Below the pieces are notes generated by a model, which did no database searches, had not been told where the DNA came from, and saw nothing but the letters and a program-made list of their open reading frames with translations. The position numbers and the translations under genes were made by a program. A stretch of DNA of 64,000 nucleotides from Streptomyces flaveolus (lineage in GTDB: Bacteria > Actinomycetota > Actinomycetes > Streptomycetales > Streptomycetaceae), in the NCBI RefSeq assembly GCF_014648815.1, contig NZ_BMRV01000003.1, positions 434,001-498,000 on the forward strand, in the 5' to 3' direction. Of the stretch, positions 35,754-45,397 are shown one piece after another (the first letter of the stretch is position 1; each line of letters opens with the position of its first letter).

Positions 35754-37184
35754 ATGCCTTATGACGACCTGCGCGGTTTCCTCTCCACCTTGGAGAAGGA
35801 GGGCCAGCTGCTGCACATCACCGAGGAAGTCCTTCCCGAACCCGACCTGGCGGCGGCGGCCAACGCCGCCGGACGGATCGGCGACGGCGCGCCCGCCCTG
35901 TACTTCGACAACGTCGCGGGCTTCACCGACGCGCGCATCGCCCTGAACGTCCACGGCTCCTGGGCCAACCACGCACTGGCCCTCGGCCTGCCCAAGCACA
36001 CCCCGGTCAAGGAGCAGGTGGAGGAGTTCGCCCGGCGCTGGGACGCCTTCCCGGTCGCCCCCGAGCGGCGCGAGGACGCCCCGTGGCGGGAGAACACGCA
36101 GGAGGGCGACGACGTCGACCTCTTCTCGGTGCTTCCCCTGTTCCGCCTCAACGACGGCGACGGCGGCTTCTACCTCGACAAGGCCGCCGTGGTCTCCCGG
36201 GACCCGGAGGACCCCGGCCACTTCGGCAAGCAGAACGTCGGGACCTACCGTCTCCAGGTCATCGACAGGAACCGGCTCGCGATACAGCCCGTCCCCGTGC
36301 ACGACGTCGCGATCCACCTGCGCAAGGCGGAGGAGAAGGGCGAGGACCTGCCCATCGCCATCACCCTCGGCAACGACCCGGTGATGGCGATCGTGGCCGG
36401 GATGCCCATGGGATACGACCAGAGCGAGTACGAGATGGCCGGCGCCCTGCGCGGCGCCCCCGCCCCCATCGCCACCGCCCCCCTCACCGGCTTCGACGTG
36501 CCCTGGGGCTCCGAGGTCGTCATCGAGGGCGTCATCGAGAGCCGCAAGCGCCAGATCGAGGGCCCCTTCGGAGAGTTCACCGGGCACTACTCCGGCGGCC
36601 GCCGCATGCCCGTCGTCCGCATCGACCGCATCTCCTACCGCACGAACCCGGTCTTCGAGTCCCTCTACCTGGGCATGCCGTGGACCGAGTGCGACCACCT
36701 CGTCGGCCCCAACACCTGTGTGCCGCTGCTGAAGCAGCTGCGTGCCGAGTTCCCCGAGGTCCAGGCCGTCAACGCCATGTACACGCACGGCCTGCTGGCC
36801 GTGATCTCCACCAGGAAGCGGTACGGCGGTTTCGCCAAGGCCGTGGCCATGCGCGCCATGACGACCCCGCACGGACTGGGTTACATCACCACGGTCATCG
36901 TCGTCGACGAGGACGTCGACCCGTTCGACCTGCCGCAGGTCATGTGGGCGATGTCGTCGAAGGTGAACCCGGCCGGCGACGTCATGATCCTGCCCAACCT
37001 CTCGGTGGTCGAACTGGCCCCTGCCGCCCAGCCCGCGGGCCTGACCAGCAAGATGATCATCGACGCCACCACGCCCGTGCATCCCGACACGCGAGGCAAC
37101 TTCTCCACGCCGACCAAGGACCTCCCCGAGGCGAAGGACTGGACGGCCAGGCTCCAGCGCCTGCTGTCCGAAGCCCGCGGCTGA
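35754..37184 (+). CDS. vdcC: UbiD family non-oxidative decarboxylase (VdcC)
   Basis: A 476-residue UbiD-type decarboxylase using prenyl-FMN and a metal. Family marks are DDLRGFLSTLEKEGQLLHI, NVGTYRLQVIDRNRLAIQ, GPFGEFTGHYSGGRRMPVV (catalytic Glu region) and the C-terminal MVILPNLSVVELAP-like segment. It starts 42 bases after vdcB with CGGAG upstream. In the vdc system it removes CO2 from vanillate to give guaiacol, and the reaction is reversible; related enzymes act on 4-hydroxybenzoate, so vanillate as substrate is by homology. Confidence 0.93.
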   Translation: MPYDDLRGFLSTLEKEGQLLHITEEVLPEPDLAAAANAAGRIGDGAPALYFDNVAGFTDARIALNVHGSWANHALALGLPKHTPVKEQVEEFARRWDAFPVAPERREDAPWRENTQEGDDVDLFSVLPLFRLNDGDGGFYLDKAAVVSRDPEDPGHFGKQNVGTYRLQVIDRNRLAIQPVPVHDVAIHLRKAEEKGEDLPIAITLGNDPVMAIVAGMPMGYDQSEYEMAGALRGAPAPIATAPLTGFDVPWGSEVVIEGVIESRKRQIEGPFGEFTGHYSGGRRMPVVRIDRISYRTNPVFESLYLGMPWTECDHLVGPNTCVPLLKQLRAEFPEVQAVNAMYTHGLLAVISTRKRYGGFAKAVAMRAMTTPHGLGYITTVIVVDEDVDPFDLPQVMWAMSSKVNPAGDVMILPNLSVVELAPAAQPAGLTSKMIIDATTPVHPDTRGNFSTPTKDLPEAKDWTARLQRLLSEARG

Positions 37185-37233
37185 CGCCCGCCTCCGGCAC
37201 CGTCCTACCGGCTCCCATCAGGAAGGCACTCCC

Positions 37234-37473
37234 ATGACCGACGACTGCTGCGCCCGCTGCGCCCACGAGAGCATCAGGACCCTCTACTCCTCACCCGTCC
37301 CCGGCGTCTGGGACGTCCTGCGGTGCGACCGCTGCCTCTACACCTGGCGAACCAGCGAACCGCCCCGGCGCACACGCCGCGACGCCTACCCGGAGGCGTT
37401 CCGGCTCACCCCGGCGGACATCGAGAACGCCACCGAGGTACCGGCCGTCCCCCCGCTGCGCACGGCCCCCTGA
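37234..37473 (+). CDS. vdcD: VdcD small zinc-ribbon-like subunit
   Basis: A 79-residue protein with two paired cysteine motifs, CCARC near residue 5 and CDRC at about 30, suggesting a zinc ribbon. It follows vdcC by 49 bases with AGGAAGG before the ATG. VdcD-like proteins accompany hydroxyarylic acid decarboxylases of the BCD type, where the three subunits are needed for full activity; the exact role is not settled. Confidence 0.88.
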   Translation: MTDDCCARCAHESIRTLYSSPVPGVWDVLRCDRCLYTWRTSEPPRRTRRDAYPEAFRLTPADIENATEVPAVPPLRTAP

Positions 37474-37793
37474 CTGCGTCCGGGGCGGGAACGAACGCAT
37501 CCCTGCCGGGCCCTCGTCGCCCGAGGCGTGGGCTGCCCCGGGCCGGCGCCGCCGCAGCACAAGACGGCGGACTGGCGTGACAACGAAGGCCCGGGCGGTG
37601 CCGGTGCGCCTCGGCGGTGGGCACCCCGGCTCGCCGACGGCCGGCCTGGGCGAGGGCGGTGGCGAAGGCGACGGAGCCGAGGATCTTCGGGGGCTTCGAG
37701 CGGGCCGCGTCCCCGTGCCGGGTGAGGGCGGTGTCGACGCAGCGGTGGCACACGCTCACCCGGGCGACGATCCGCGTGCCCGCGAAGGGCCGA
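37474..37793. other. Interval with no convincing gene
   Basis: About 320 bases between convergent vdcD and the pyruvate oxidase-like gene. Arg/Pro-rich frames only, with no clear hairpin or repeat. Confidence 0.4.
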
Positions 37794-39556
37794 TCAGTGT
37801 CCGTCCGGCTCTCCGTGGCTGCGTACGACCTCCTTCACCTTGGCCAGCGCGAAACCCCATCCCTGCTCGACCGTCGGCTTGGCGGGAACGGCGATCTCGT
37901 CGGGATTGGTGAGGACATCGAGCAGCACCGGTCCCGGGGTGCGGAAGGCGCGTTCCACGGCGCTCTCCACGTCGGCGGGGTCCGTCACGCGGATACCCGT
38001 GATGCCCATGGCCTCGGCCACCGCGGCGAAGTCGGGATTGTCGAGTACCGTGCCGAACTCGGGCAGACCGGCCTGCTCCTGTTCGAGTTTCACCATGCCC
38101 AGCCGGCGGTTGTCGAAGACGACCAGCTTGACGGGGAGCCGGTACGTCTTCAGCGTCATGAGGTCACCGAGGAGCATGCCCAGTCCGCCGTCACCGCAGA
38201 AGGCGACGACCTGCCGCTCGCGGTCCAGGAACTGGGCCCCCAGAGCCTGCGGCATGGCGTTGGCCATCGAGCCCAGGTTGTAGGAGCCGACAAGGCGCCG
38301 CTCACCCCGCATCTCGACGAAACGCGACAGCCACACCGTGGCCATGCCCGTGTCGGAGGTGAAGACCGCGTCGTCGGCCGCGAGGCGGTCCACGACCGCG
38401 GCCAGGGCCTCCGGCCGGATGTCGTGGTCACGGTTGTCCAGTGCGGAGCGGATGCGCCCCACGACGCCCTTGTCGTGCGAGGGGTCGGCGAGCCGGGCCT
38501 GGCCCGTACGCCACTGGTCGAAGCGCTCACGCGCCTTCTCCAGGTGCGAGCGGTCACGCGCTCCCTCGGACCCGGCGGGTGCGGCGGCGAGGTGGTCCAG
38601 GAGGTCGCGTACGGTGGCGCCGGTGTCGCCCACCAGCCCCACGTCCACTGCGACGCGGCGTCCGATGTGGGTCGCCTCGGTGTCCACCTGGATGACGGTC
38701 CGGCCCTCGGGATACCAGTCCCGGTAGGGGAAGTCCGTGCCGAGCAGCAGGAGGGTGTCCGCGTCCTGGAGGGCCGCCGCCGCGGCGGGGTTGCCGATCA
38801 GGCCCGTCTGGCCGACCTGGAAGGGATTGGCGTCGCCCTCGAATCCGGCCTTGGCCTTCAGGGTGAGCACCATGGGGGCGGCCAGGCGGTCGGCGAGGGC
38901 GAGAACGTCCTGGCGGGCGGCCCGGGCTCCCTGGCCGACGAGCAGGGTGACGCGCTCCGACCCGTCGAGGAGTTCCGCGGCGCGGCGGACGGCGGACTCG
39001 TCCGGCCGGCTCAACGGGGCATTCAGGGAGAACCGGGCCGGCCGGTCCGCGGTCAGCTCGCGCTCGCCCAGGTCGCCGGGCACGGTGAGGACGGCGACGC
39101 CCTTGCGGCCCAGTGCGTGGCGTACGGCCGTCTCCAGCATCTGCGGCAGCTGGTCGGGTGAGGTGACGGTCGCGCGGAAGACGGCCACGTCGCTGAAGAG
39201 GGCGTCGTTGTCGACCTCCTGGAAGTAGTCGCTGCCGATCTCGGCGAGCGGCACCTGGCCGGCGATGGCCAGCACCGGGGCATGGCTCTTGGCCGCGTCG
39301 TACAGCCCGTTGAGGAGATGTACGGAGCCGGGGCCCACGGTGCCCATGCACACGCCGAGGGTGTCGGTGAGCTGCGACTGGCGCTCGCGGCGAAGGCGGC
39401 CGCTTCCTCGTGCCGGCATCCCACCCACTCCAGGCCGTCGGTGGTGCGGATGGCGTCCGTCAGGGGGTTGAGAGCGTCTCCCACAACGCCGAACACCTGG
39501 CGCACGCCGAGTTCGCTCAGCGCGTCCACGATCACTTGGGCAACGGTACGGGCCAC
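37794..39556 (-). pseudogene. Pyruvate oxidase/dehydrogenase-like TPP enzyme, frameshifted
   Basis: A thiamine-diphosphate enzyme like PoxB or acetolactate synthase, about 587 residues, read in two frames. Residues 1-58 start at GTG 39556 after GGAGG: ARTVAQVIVDALSELGVRQ and VGCRHEEAAAFAASA with the catalytic Glu. The remainder, from QSQLTDTLGVCMGTVGPGS, is in another frame. The break is at about 39380-39382 and one added base restores continuity, so this is a single-base deletion. The FAD/TPP regions GDGGLGMLLGDLMTL and QEQAGLPEF are intact. Either a recent pseudogene or a sequencing error. Co-oriented with the FMN glutamate-synthase-like gene 14 bases upstream. Confidence 0.8.
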
Positions 39557-39570
39557 GTGAGTCCTCCAGG

Positions 39571-41157
39571 TCAGACGGTGAAACGATCAGGGTCGGCGGC
39601 CTTCCAGTCGGCCGCCCATGAAGCCGGTGGCTCGACGAGCAACTGCCCCGGCTCGAGCCACTCGTACAGCTCCTCGTAGGAGCGTTCGGTGAGGGGGTCG
39701 ACCCGCCGACGGAGCATGTGCGGGCGCAGCTCCGCGGGGTCGGTGACACCCATGGACGCCATGATCTGCAGGGCGCTCGCCACGGTCGCCTCCTGGAAGC
39801 GCTGGACGCGCGGCGTCTTGTCCCGCACGTCCAGGGCACGGGCTCGGCGGGGGTCCTGGGTCGTGACGCCGGTGGGGCAGGTGTTGGTATGGCACCTTTG
39901 CGCCTGGATGCAGCCGACGGCGAACATCATCGCCCGTGCCGCGTTGCCGTAGTCGGCGCCCTGCACCATGCGCTTGACGAGGTCGGTACCGGTGGCGATC
40001 TTGCCGCTCGCCCCGATCCTGACCCGGTCGCGCAGGCCCGCCCCCACGAGGGCGTTGTGCACCGTGAGCAGGCCCTCGGTGAGCGGTGTGCCCACGTGGT
40101 CGGCGAACTCCAGCGGCGCCGCTCCGGTTCCTCCCTCGGCGCCGTCCACCACGATGAAGTCGGGCGCCGTGCCCTCCTCCAGCATGGCCTTGCACACGGC
40201 CAGGAACTGCCGGCGTGAGCCCACACACAGCTTGAACCCGGCCGGCTTGCCACCCGACAGCTCACGCATGCGGGCGACGAAGCGCACGAGTTCACGCGGT
40301 GTGGAGAACACCCGGTGGTACGGCGGGGAGACGACCGTACGTCCCTCGGGCACGCCCCGGACCCGGGCTATCTCGGAGTTCACCTTGGGGCCCGGCAGCA
40401 CACCGCCGATGCCGGGCTTGGCGCCCTGCGACAGCTTTAGGGACACGCACTTGACGTGGTCGTGCGCGGCCTTGTCGGCGAACATGGCGGCGTCGAAGCC
40501 GCCGTCGGAGGTCCGGCAGCCGAAGTACCCGGTGCCGATCTCCCACACGAGGTCGCCCCCTGGACGCAGGTGGTACTCCGACAGCCCGCCCTCGCCGGTG
40601 TCCTGGGCGAAGCCGCCCGCCGCGGCACCGCCGTTGAGAGCGAGCACCGCGTTGGCCGACAGTGAGCCGAAGCTCATCGCCGACACGTTGAGCAGTGCCA
40701 TGTCGTACGGCCGGACGCAGTCCGGGCCTCCGATCCGAACGCGTGGCGGGGACTCGCGCACCGGGCACGGCGCCATCGACGGGACCAGGAACTCGTAGCC
40801 GGGCTGATACACATCCCGTTCGGTACCGAACGGCTCCTCGGCGTCGGTGCCCTTGGCCCGCTCGTAGACGATGCTGCGCACATCCCGGTCGAAGGGGCGC
40901 CCGTCGAAGTTCCGCTCGACGAAGTACTGCTGCAGCTCCGGACGTATGCGCTCCAGAAGGAAGCGGGCATGGCCGAGCACGGGATAGTTGCGCAGCACCG
41001 AATGCCGGCGCTGCACCAGATCCCACACGGCCAACAGGCCCAGCAGGAGCAGCGGCACGGCGGCGAGCAACCACCAAGGGGACGCCAGGGCCGCGGCCAG
41101 TGCCGCCAGTACACCTGCGACAAGGATCAGAACGACGATTGCCATGCGTGTCACCAC
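39571..41157 (-). CDS. FMN-binding glutamate-synthase-family membrane protein
   Basis: A 528-residue protein with one or two N-terminal membrane helices (about 5-48), followed by a GltB-like FMN barrel. The iron-sulfur motif C-x5-C-x4-C is in AVGCIQAQRCHTNTCPTGV, and FMN-region marks include VDGAEGGTGAAPLEFADHVG and RIGASGKIATGTDLVKRMVQGADYGNAARAM. It lacks the amidotransferase domain, so it is not a full glutamate synthase. The physiological reaction is unknown. It precedes the pyruvate oxidase-like gene by 14 bases, suggesting a shared operon and perhaps linked electron transfer. Confidence 0.88.
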   Translation of the reverse strand: MVTRMAIVVLILVAGVLAALAAALASPWWLLAAVPLLLLGLLAVWDLVQRRHSVLRNYPVLGHARFLLERIRPELQQYFVERNFDGRPFDRDVRSIVYERAKGTDAEEPFGTERDVYQPGYEFLVPSMAPCPVRESPPRVRIGGPDCVRPYDMALLNVSAMSFGSLSANAVLALNGGAAAGGFAQDTGEGGLSEYHLRPGGDLVWEIGTGYFGCRTSDGGFDAAMFADKAAHDHVKCVSLKLSQGAKPGIGGVLPGPKVNSEIARVRGVPEGRTVVSPPYHRVFSTPRELVRFVARMRELSGGKPAGFKLCVGSRRQFLAVCKAMLEEGTAPDFIVVDGAEGGTGAAPLEFADHVGTPLTEGLLTVHNALVGAGLRDRVRIGASGKIATGTDLVKRMVQGADYGNAARAMMFAVGCIQAQRCHTNTCPTGVTTQDPRRARALDVRDKTPRVQRFQEATVASALQIMASMGVTDPAELRPHMLRRRVDPLTERSYEELYEWLEPGQLLVEPPASWAADWKAADPDRFTV

Positions 41158-41392
41158 TAGCTCCTTGCCGTGCGATCGCTCTCCAGTCCTGCGGTTACGT
41201 CAAAGATCCGCCAAGCGCGTGCCTGCCCGGCCCCGGAGGGGAGGATGCTGGGCGTGCCTCGAGCTGGGCCGGCCGGGCCCGTTGCCGCCCGGCCTCCCGG
41301 GCCGCCGTGTCCGTCTCGGCTCGCCTGCTGCGCCGGTTGCCGTTCCTTGCCTCTTCGCCGAGCATGCTGCGCAGCGTCCGTATGCTCCCGTC

Positions 41393-42223
41393 ATGAGATT
41401 CTTCCGGCCGCGCGGCCGAAGCGACGCCCAGCGAATGACGGGAACGCCGGTGGCTGCGGCCAAGGCCCTCTACGAGGGCGGGCGCTACGCCGAGGCGGAG
41501 GCCGAAGCCCGCGCCTTGGCCCGATCGCGGCCACGCGACGACGAATACGCAGCGGTGGCGCTGAACATCGCCGCGCTCGCGACGGGCGCCCAAGGGCGCC
41601 ACGCCGAGGCACTCGCCACCTACGACGAAGCGCTGCCCGTCTTCAGCAGGATATTCGGAGCCGATCACTGGCTGACCCTGAAGCTGCGCTCGGACCGCGC
41701 CCAGCAGTTGACTTCGCTCGGCCGGCACGCCGAGTGCGAGGCGGAATGTGCGGCCGTCGCCGAGGCCGCAGGCCGCGGTACCGGCCCGGAGATGTCACTC
41801 CTTGCTGCGGCCGCCCGCAATGGGCTGGTCTTCGCCCTCAATGCGCAGGGACGTCACCAGGAGGCCGAGGCACTCGCCCGGGAAGCCCTGGCCGCCCGTC
41901 CCGAACGTGACCGGGCGTCCCTCGTCCTGCGCCTCGGACTGGCCCGCAGCCTCAACGGCCAAGCCCGCTACGAAGACGCCCTCACCGAGGCGCAGGGCGC
42001 CGACAGGCTGTACCGCGCTCTGCCCGAACACCAGCGCCACCCAGATGCGGGCGCCGTCGAACTGGCCTTGGCCAACGCCCTGTGGGCTCTGCGCCGCGCT
42101 CCCGACGCCCGGCGCCGGGCGGCAGCCGCTCACGACGCCTGCCTGGCCTCCTTCGGCCCGGACCACAGGCGCACCGTCGAAGCCCGAACGCTGCTCGAGC
42201 ACATCGACAGCACCCGGCCATAA
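41393..42223 (+). CDS. Tetratricopeptide-repeat protein
   Basis: A 276-residue helical protein made of TPR-like units, for example AKALYEGGRYAEAEAEARALA, GAQGRHAEALATYDEALPVF, NAQGRHQEAEALAREALAA and NGQARYEDALTEAQ. There is no signal peptide. TATGCT at about 41381, close before the ATG, suggests a leaderless transcript, and no ribosome site is visible. TPR proteins act as scaffolds; no partner can be named. It is divergent from the glutamate-synthase-like gene. Confidence 0.82.
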   Translation: MRFFRPRGRSDAQRMTGTPVAAAKALYEGGRYAEAEAEARALARSRPRDDEYAAVALNIAALATGAQGRHAEALATYDEALPVFSRIFGADHWLTLKLRSDRAQQLTSLGRHAECEAECAAVAEAAGRGTGPEMSLLAAAARNGLVFALNAQGRHQEAEALAREALAARPERDRASLVLRLGLARSLNGQARYEDALTEAQGADRLYRALPEHQRHPDAGAVELALANALWALRRAPDARRRAAAAHDACLASFGPDHRRTVEARTLLEHIDSTRP

Positions 42224-42278
42224 GCGCAGCACACCCGCCCCGGGGCGAGTCGCAGGCCCTCCTTGAGAGCTCATCCAG

Positions 42279-43286
42279 CTATCGCAGGAGACCCACGGCC
42301 GGGCCGGGGCCCTGGGCACGGTCCGGGCCGGTCAGCCGCGGGAAGGAGCGGGCGGCGGCCAGGAAAGCGAGCGTCGTCAGCACGAACGGCCAGGTGAAGG
42401 CGTGCCCGCCGGACGGAGCGAGCAGCGCGGCGACGGCCGGGGTCACAGCCGTCGCGGTCGCCGCGCCGAGCAGGGCGTACAGCAGCGTGGCGGGCGCCGC
42501 CGGCAGGAACACGCCGCACAGCGCAAGTGCGACCAGCACCGCGTTGTAGCCCATGGTGCCGTCGGCGATCCGCTCGGCCGGCGCCCCGAGCGCCCACGCG
42601 GTCACGATGCCCGTCACGCTGCCGGCGCAGGCGATCAGCCCAGCCGTCCAGCTCGCCAGGAAGACACCCGCGAGCAACAGCGCCCCCACGTGCCACCCCT
42701 CCAGGAAGAAGAGCTGGGACACGTTGTGGAGGAACGCCCGCGCCAGGTCGTCCGGGTGCAGGGCGGTCGGCCCGGAGGCCGCGCCCGGCAGCGCGGCGAG
42801 GCTGTCGCCGTGCGGCCAGGTCCGCCGGAAGGCGGGCGCGGCGACGGTCACCGCGACCGCCAGGAGGCAGTAGGGCAGGGTCAGCGCCGGCAGGTTCCAG
42901 ACGCTCAGCACACGCACCGCCGCCGCCGTGCCGACGGTGACCACGATGCAGGCCGCGGCGGCGAGCAGTGCCGTGGCCGGCCGGTCCCGGCCGAGGAAGA
43001 CGGCGAGGCAGAGGGCGAGCAACGCGGCGTTGAAGCCCTCCAGACCTGCCTCCTGCCGGTCGCGTGGCACGCCGAGCCAGCGGGCGGTCCAGGTACCCAG
43101 GGCTGCGCCCCCCACCGCGTACGCGGCGTACCGCCAGTCGGCCATGCACAGGGCCACAGCGAAGACGGCCCCCGTCCAGGGACTCACCTGGAACACCACT
43201 TGGCCCAGGCCCCGCAGCACCTGCGCGCAGAAGCCCGGCACGTGTGCCGGACACCACCACCATCGGGCCCGCACCGACCGTCGCAC
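42279..43286 (-). CDS. Urea transporter (UT family)
   Basis: A 335-residue membrane channel of the urea transporter family, with two homologous halves each with about five helices. Recognisable segments are LRGLGQVVFQVSPWTG, GFNAALLALCLAVFL (first half), LHNVSQLFFLEGWHVGALLLAGVFLASW and GYNAVLVALAL (second half). The GTG at 43286 has GAGGGGGG seven bases upstream. The family conducts urea down its gradient. No urease genes are in the window. A perfect palindrome lies 47 bases before the start. Confidence 0.88.
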   Translation of the reverse strand: MRRSVRARWWWCPAHVPGFCAQVLRGLGQVVFQVSPWTGAVFAVALCMADWRYAAYAVGGAALGTWTARWLGVPRDRQEAGLEGFNAALLALCLAVFLGRDRPATALLAAAACIVVTVGTAAAVRVLSVWNLPALTLPYCLLAVAVTVAAPAFRRTWPHGDSLAALPGAASGPTALHPDDLARAFLHNVSQLFFLEGWHVGALLLAGVFLASWTAGLIACAGSVTGIVTAWALGAPAERIADGTMGYNAVLVALALCGVFLPAAPATLLYALLGAATATAVTPAVAALLAPSGGHAFTWPFVLTTLAFLAAARSFPRLTGPDRAQGPGPAVGLLR

Positions 43287-43305
43287 GTTTCCGCCCCCCT
43301 CAGCT

Positions 43306-43343
43306 GATATTCCGTGTAGCGATATTAGCTTTCCGTAATACGG
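43306..43343. promoter_or_regulatory. Palindrome and direct repeats before the urea transporter
   Basis: CCGTA-A-TACGG (43333-43343) is a perfect dyad; GATATT occurs at about 43305 and again at 43321. The pocket is AT-rich, as expected for a promoter with an operator, possibly for a nitrogen-responsive regulator, though I cannot match it to a known box. Confidence 0.35.
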
Positions 43344-43353
43344 TATGTGTTGA

Positions 43354-43520
43354 GCGTCTGAACGGAACGACGGGTCGAACGCCGATGAAGACGCCGTCGG
43401 CTGGGAGCGGGCAGAGCGTACGTCCGCTGTGGCGTGGCATCCGGACCTGCCACTGCTCGTAGTGGCAGGGGGAGACGGACTGCGGCAGTGGACTCCTGCT
43501 GGGGTCTGTGAACCGGAAGG
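43354..43520 (+). pseudogene. Possible WD40-like fragment
   Basis: One open frame encodes TSAVAWHPDLPLLVVAGG followed by DGLRQW, which resembles a single WD40 blade. The frame has no good start, is preceded by a stop at 43351, and turns low complexity after 43520. It may be a remnant of a larger beta-propeller protein. Confidence 0.3.
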
Positions 43521-43775
43521 CGCTCCGGCCACGGCCTCCTACGTGCCTCCGGAACCATCGGTGCCGGGCCCCCGTGGGACACGGGAGTCGCGGAGCATCC
43601 CGGGGGCGGACCGGTCGCTACGCTCACCAGCGACCAGGGAGTCACGCACTGCCTTTTCGCGCGCCTCGATCAGGGGACCGGGCCAGCCGCTCCGCCGGGC
43701 GCTGACCCTGAGGCCATCCGGCAACGGTGACCGAGGCCAGCACAACCCGCACCAGAATTGACGGAAGGGCACGAC

Positions 43776-44190
43776 ATGCTCCCGATGGACCAGATCCGGG
43801 CGCTCCTACTGGAGCACGACGATCCACGCCACCTGGAACGCCCCGCAGACTTCACCAAGGAGACTGCGCCGGACTGTTACACCCGCTTGGTGAGCGCCCT
43901 TGAGGAACGCTTCGGGCCGTCCTGCTCAAGTGGCCTGGGCCAGGACGCCAGAGGCACGCCCGCCCGAGGAGGTCGTGACGTGGCTCGACGGTGTCTGTAC
44001 GGCCATGGGCTGCACCTTCGTCCCGGTCGATCTCCTGCGTGAGCCGTACGAGGGACCGTCGGTCCTGGAGGCGCACCGGGACGAGGAGCTGGTTGCGGTG
44101 CTCGTGGCCGCGGGTGAAACGGCCGAAGAGGAGGGCGAGGAGGAGGCGGAAATGGCGGTCTGGCACGACCGGTACTTCGAGTACATGTGA
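43776..44190 (+). pseudogene. Hypothetical protein gene with a single-base frameshift
   Basis: An ATG at 43776 after GGAAGGG opens a frame MLPMDQIRALLLEHDDPRH that continues to about codon 50 (ERFGPSC). Removing one base near 43926 continues smoothly into QVAWARTPEARPPEEVVTWLDGVC and on to a Glu-rich end, MAVWHDRYFEYM, with the stop at 44188. The intact product would be about 137 residues and of unknown family. It may be a real pseudogene or a base-call error. Confidence 0.55.
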
Positions 44191-44317
44191 GACCGCGCTC
44201 GCTCCGTCTGCGACCTGAGGCGCAGCGCCTCGGCAGGCTTCACCACCAGCACGCCGTCAACTACCCGCATCCACCTCGCCGCAACCGATGCGTCCTCCCG
44301 CCGGACCGGCGGTGGGC

Positions 44318-45397
44318 TCAGGAGCCGACGAGTTCGTCGAGCAGTGAAAAGACCAGCATGTCGAAGGGGCGTGCGGTATCGCTGTAAGTGTTCACCATCA
44401 TCATCACTGCCGTTCCGTTCTCCCGGTCGAACGCCGCGCAGGTGCTGAAGCCGTAGGTCCCACCGTTGTGCCACGTCATCGTGCGGCCCTCGGACAGCGC
44501 GCCGAAGTGCCAGCCGAGCCCCAGCCGCAGGCCCGTGGCGGGGTCGGTGAAGTGGTGACGCTGCGTCAGCTCGATCGCGTTCCGCAGCGGCGAGCGATCC
44601 GGGCGCAGTTGGGCATCCAGGTAGCGGAGCATGTCATCGACGGTGCTGTACATGGAGGTGCCCGCACCGCTGAGGACACGGTCGCGCCAGTCGGGAACGG
44701 CCTCCCCGGCCATATGGCCGACGGCCTTGCGGGAAGCCATGTCCGGTCGCAGGGCCGTGGTCGTGTCCCGCAGGCCCAGTGGCGCGGCCACCCGGCGCTG
44801 CAGCATCGCGTCCACGCCGTCGAAGGCCAGCGCCTGGCCGAGCAGCCCGAAGCCCAGGTTGGAGTATGCGTAGGCGCTGCCCGGCTCGTTGTCCAAAGGG
44901 GTCAGGCGCAGGCCGGCGGCCAAGTCCGCCAACGTGTAGTGCGCATAGGGGTTGTACGGGTCCGCCTCGGCCAGGAGGTTGGCGGGAAGGGTGGGCAGAC
45001 CGGAGGAGTGGGTCGCCACGTCGCGCAGGGTGATCCGCCGGGTCTTCCCGCGCGGGACGGTGAACCCGGGCGGCAGGACGAGCGGCGAGTCCAGCCGCAT
45101 CGTACCTGCGCCCACCGCGCGCGCCAGTGCGGTGGCGGTGAGCGTCTTGCCGATCGAGCCGAGCTGGAACACGGTCCTGCCGTCAGGGGCGGGGCCCTCC
45201 TGGCCGGCACCAGCCACATACCGCCGGCCACCGTGGATGACACCGAATACCGCGCTCGGGGCACCAGAAGCCAGCGCGCGGTCGAGGTAGGGCCGCACCC
45301 GCGCGGCCAAGCCCCCTCCAGCCGCCATGACCTTGCCGGGTAACAGTGCCACTCCGGCCGCGGCCGCCGCCGTGCCCAGCAGCCTTCGTCGATCCAC
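44318..45397 (-). CDS. Serine hydrolase, class C beta-lactamase-like, with TTA codon
   Basis: A 359-residue exported serine hydrolase of the penicillin-binding-protein-like/AmpC superfamily. The Tat-type signal DRRRLLG plus hydrophobic core spans residues 2-26. Catalytic motifs are SIGK (81-84, the SxxK), YSN (178-180) and HNG near 320. GTG 45397 has AAGGAG eight bases upstream. Leu19 is encoded by TTA (45341-45343), rare in Streptomyces and read by the bldA tRNA, so expression may be limited to late growth. Function could be D,D-peptidase, esterase or beta-lactamase. Confidence 0.88.
   Translation of the reverse strand: MDRRRLLGTAAAAAGVALLPGKVMAAGGGLAARVRPYLDRALASGAPSAVFGVIHGGRRYVAGAGQEGPAPDGRTVFQLGSIGKTLTATALARAVGAGTMRLDSPLVLPPGFTVPRGKTRRITLRDVATHSSGLPTLPANLLAEADPYNPYAHYTLADLAAGLRLTPLDNEPGSAYAYSNLGFGLLGQALAFDGVDAMLQRRVAAPLGLRDTTTALRPDMASRKAVGHMAGEAVPDWRDRVLSGAGTSMYSTVDDMLRYLDAQLRPDRSPLRNAIELTQRHHFTDPATGLRLGLGWHFGALSEGRTMTWHNGGTYGFSTCAAFDRENGTAVMMMVNTYSDTARPFDMLVFSLLDELVGS

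Noticed and set aside
42236..42247. CGCCCCGGGGCG palindrome between TPR and urea transporter genes
   Set aside because: Short and without a loop; such GC-only dyads are expected by chance at this composition.
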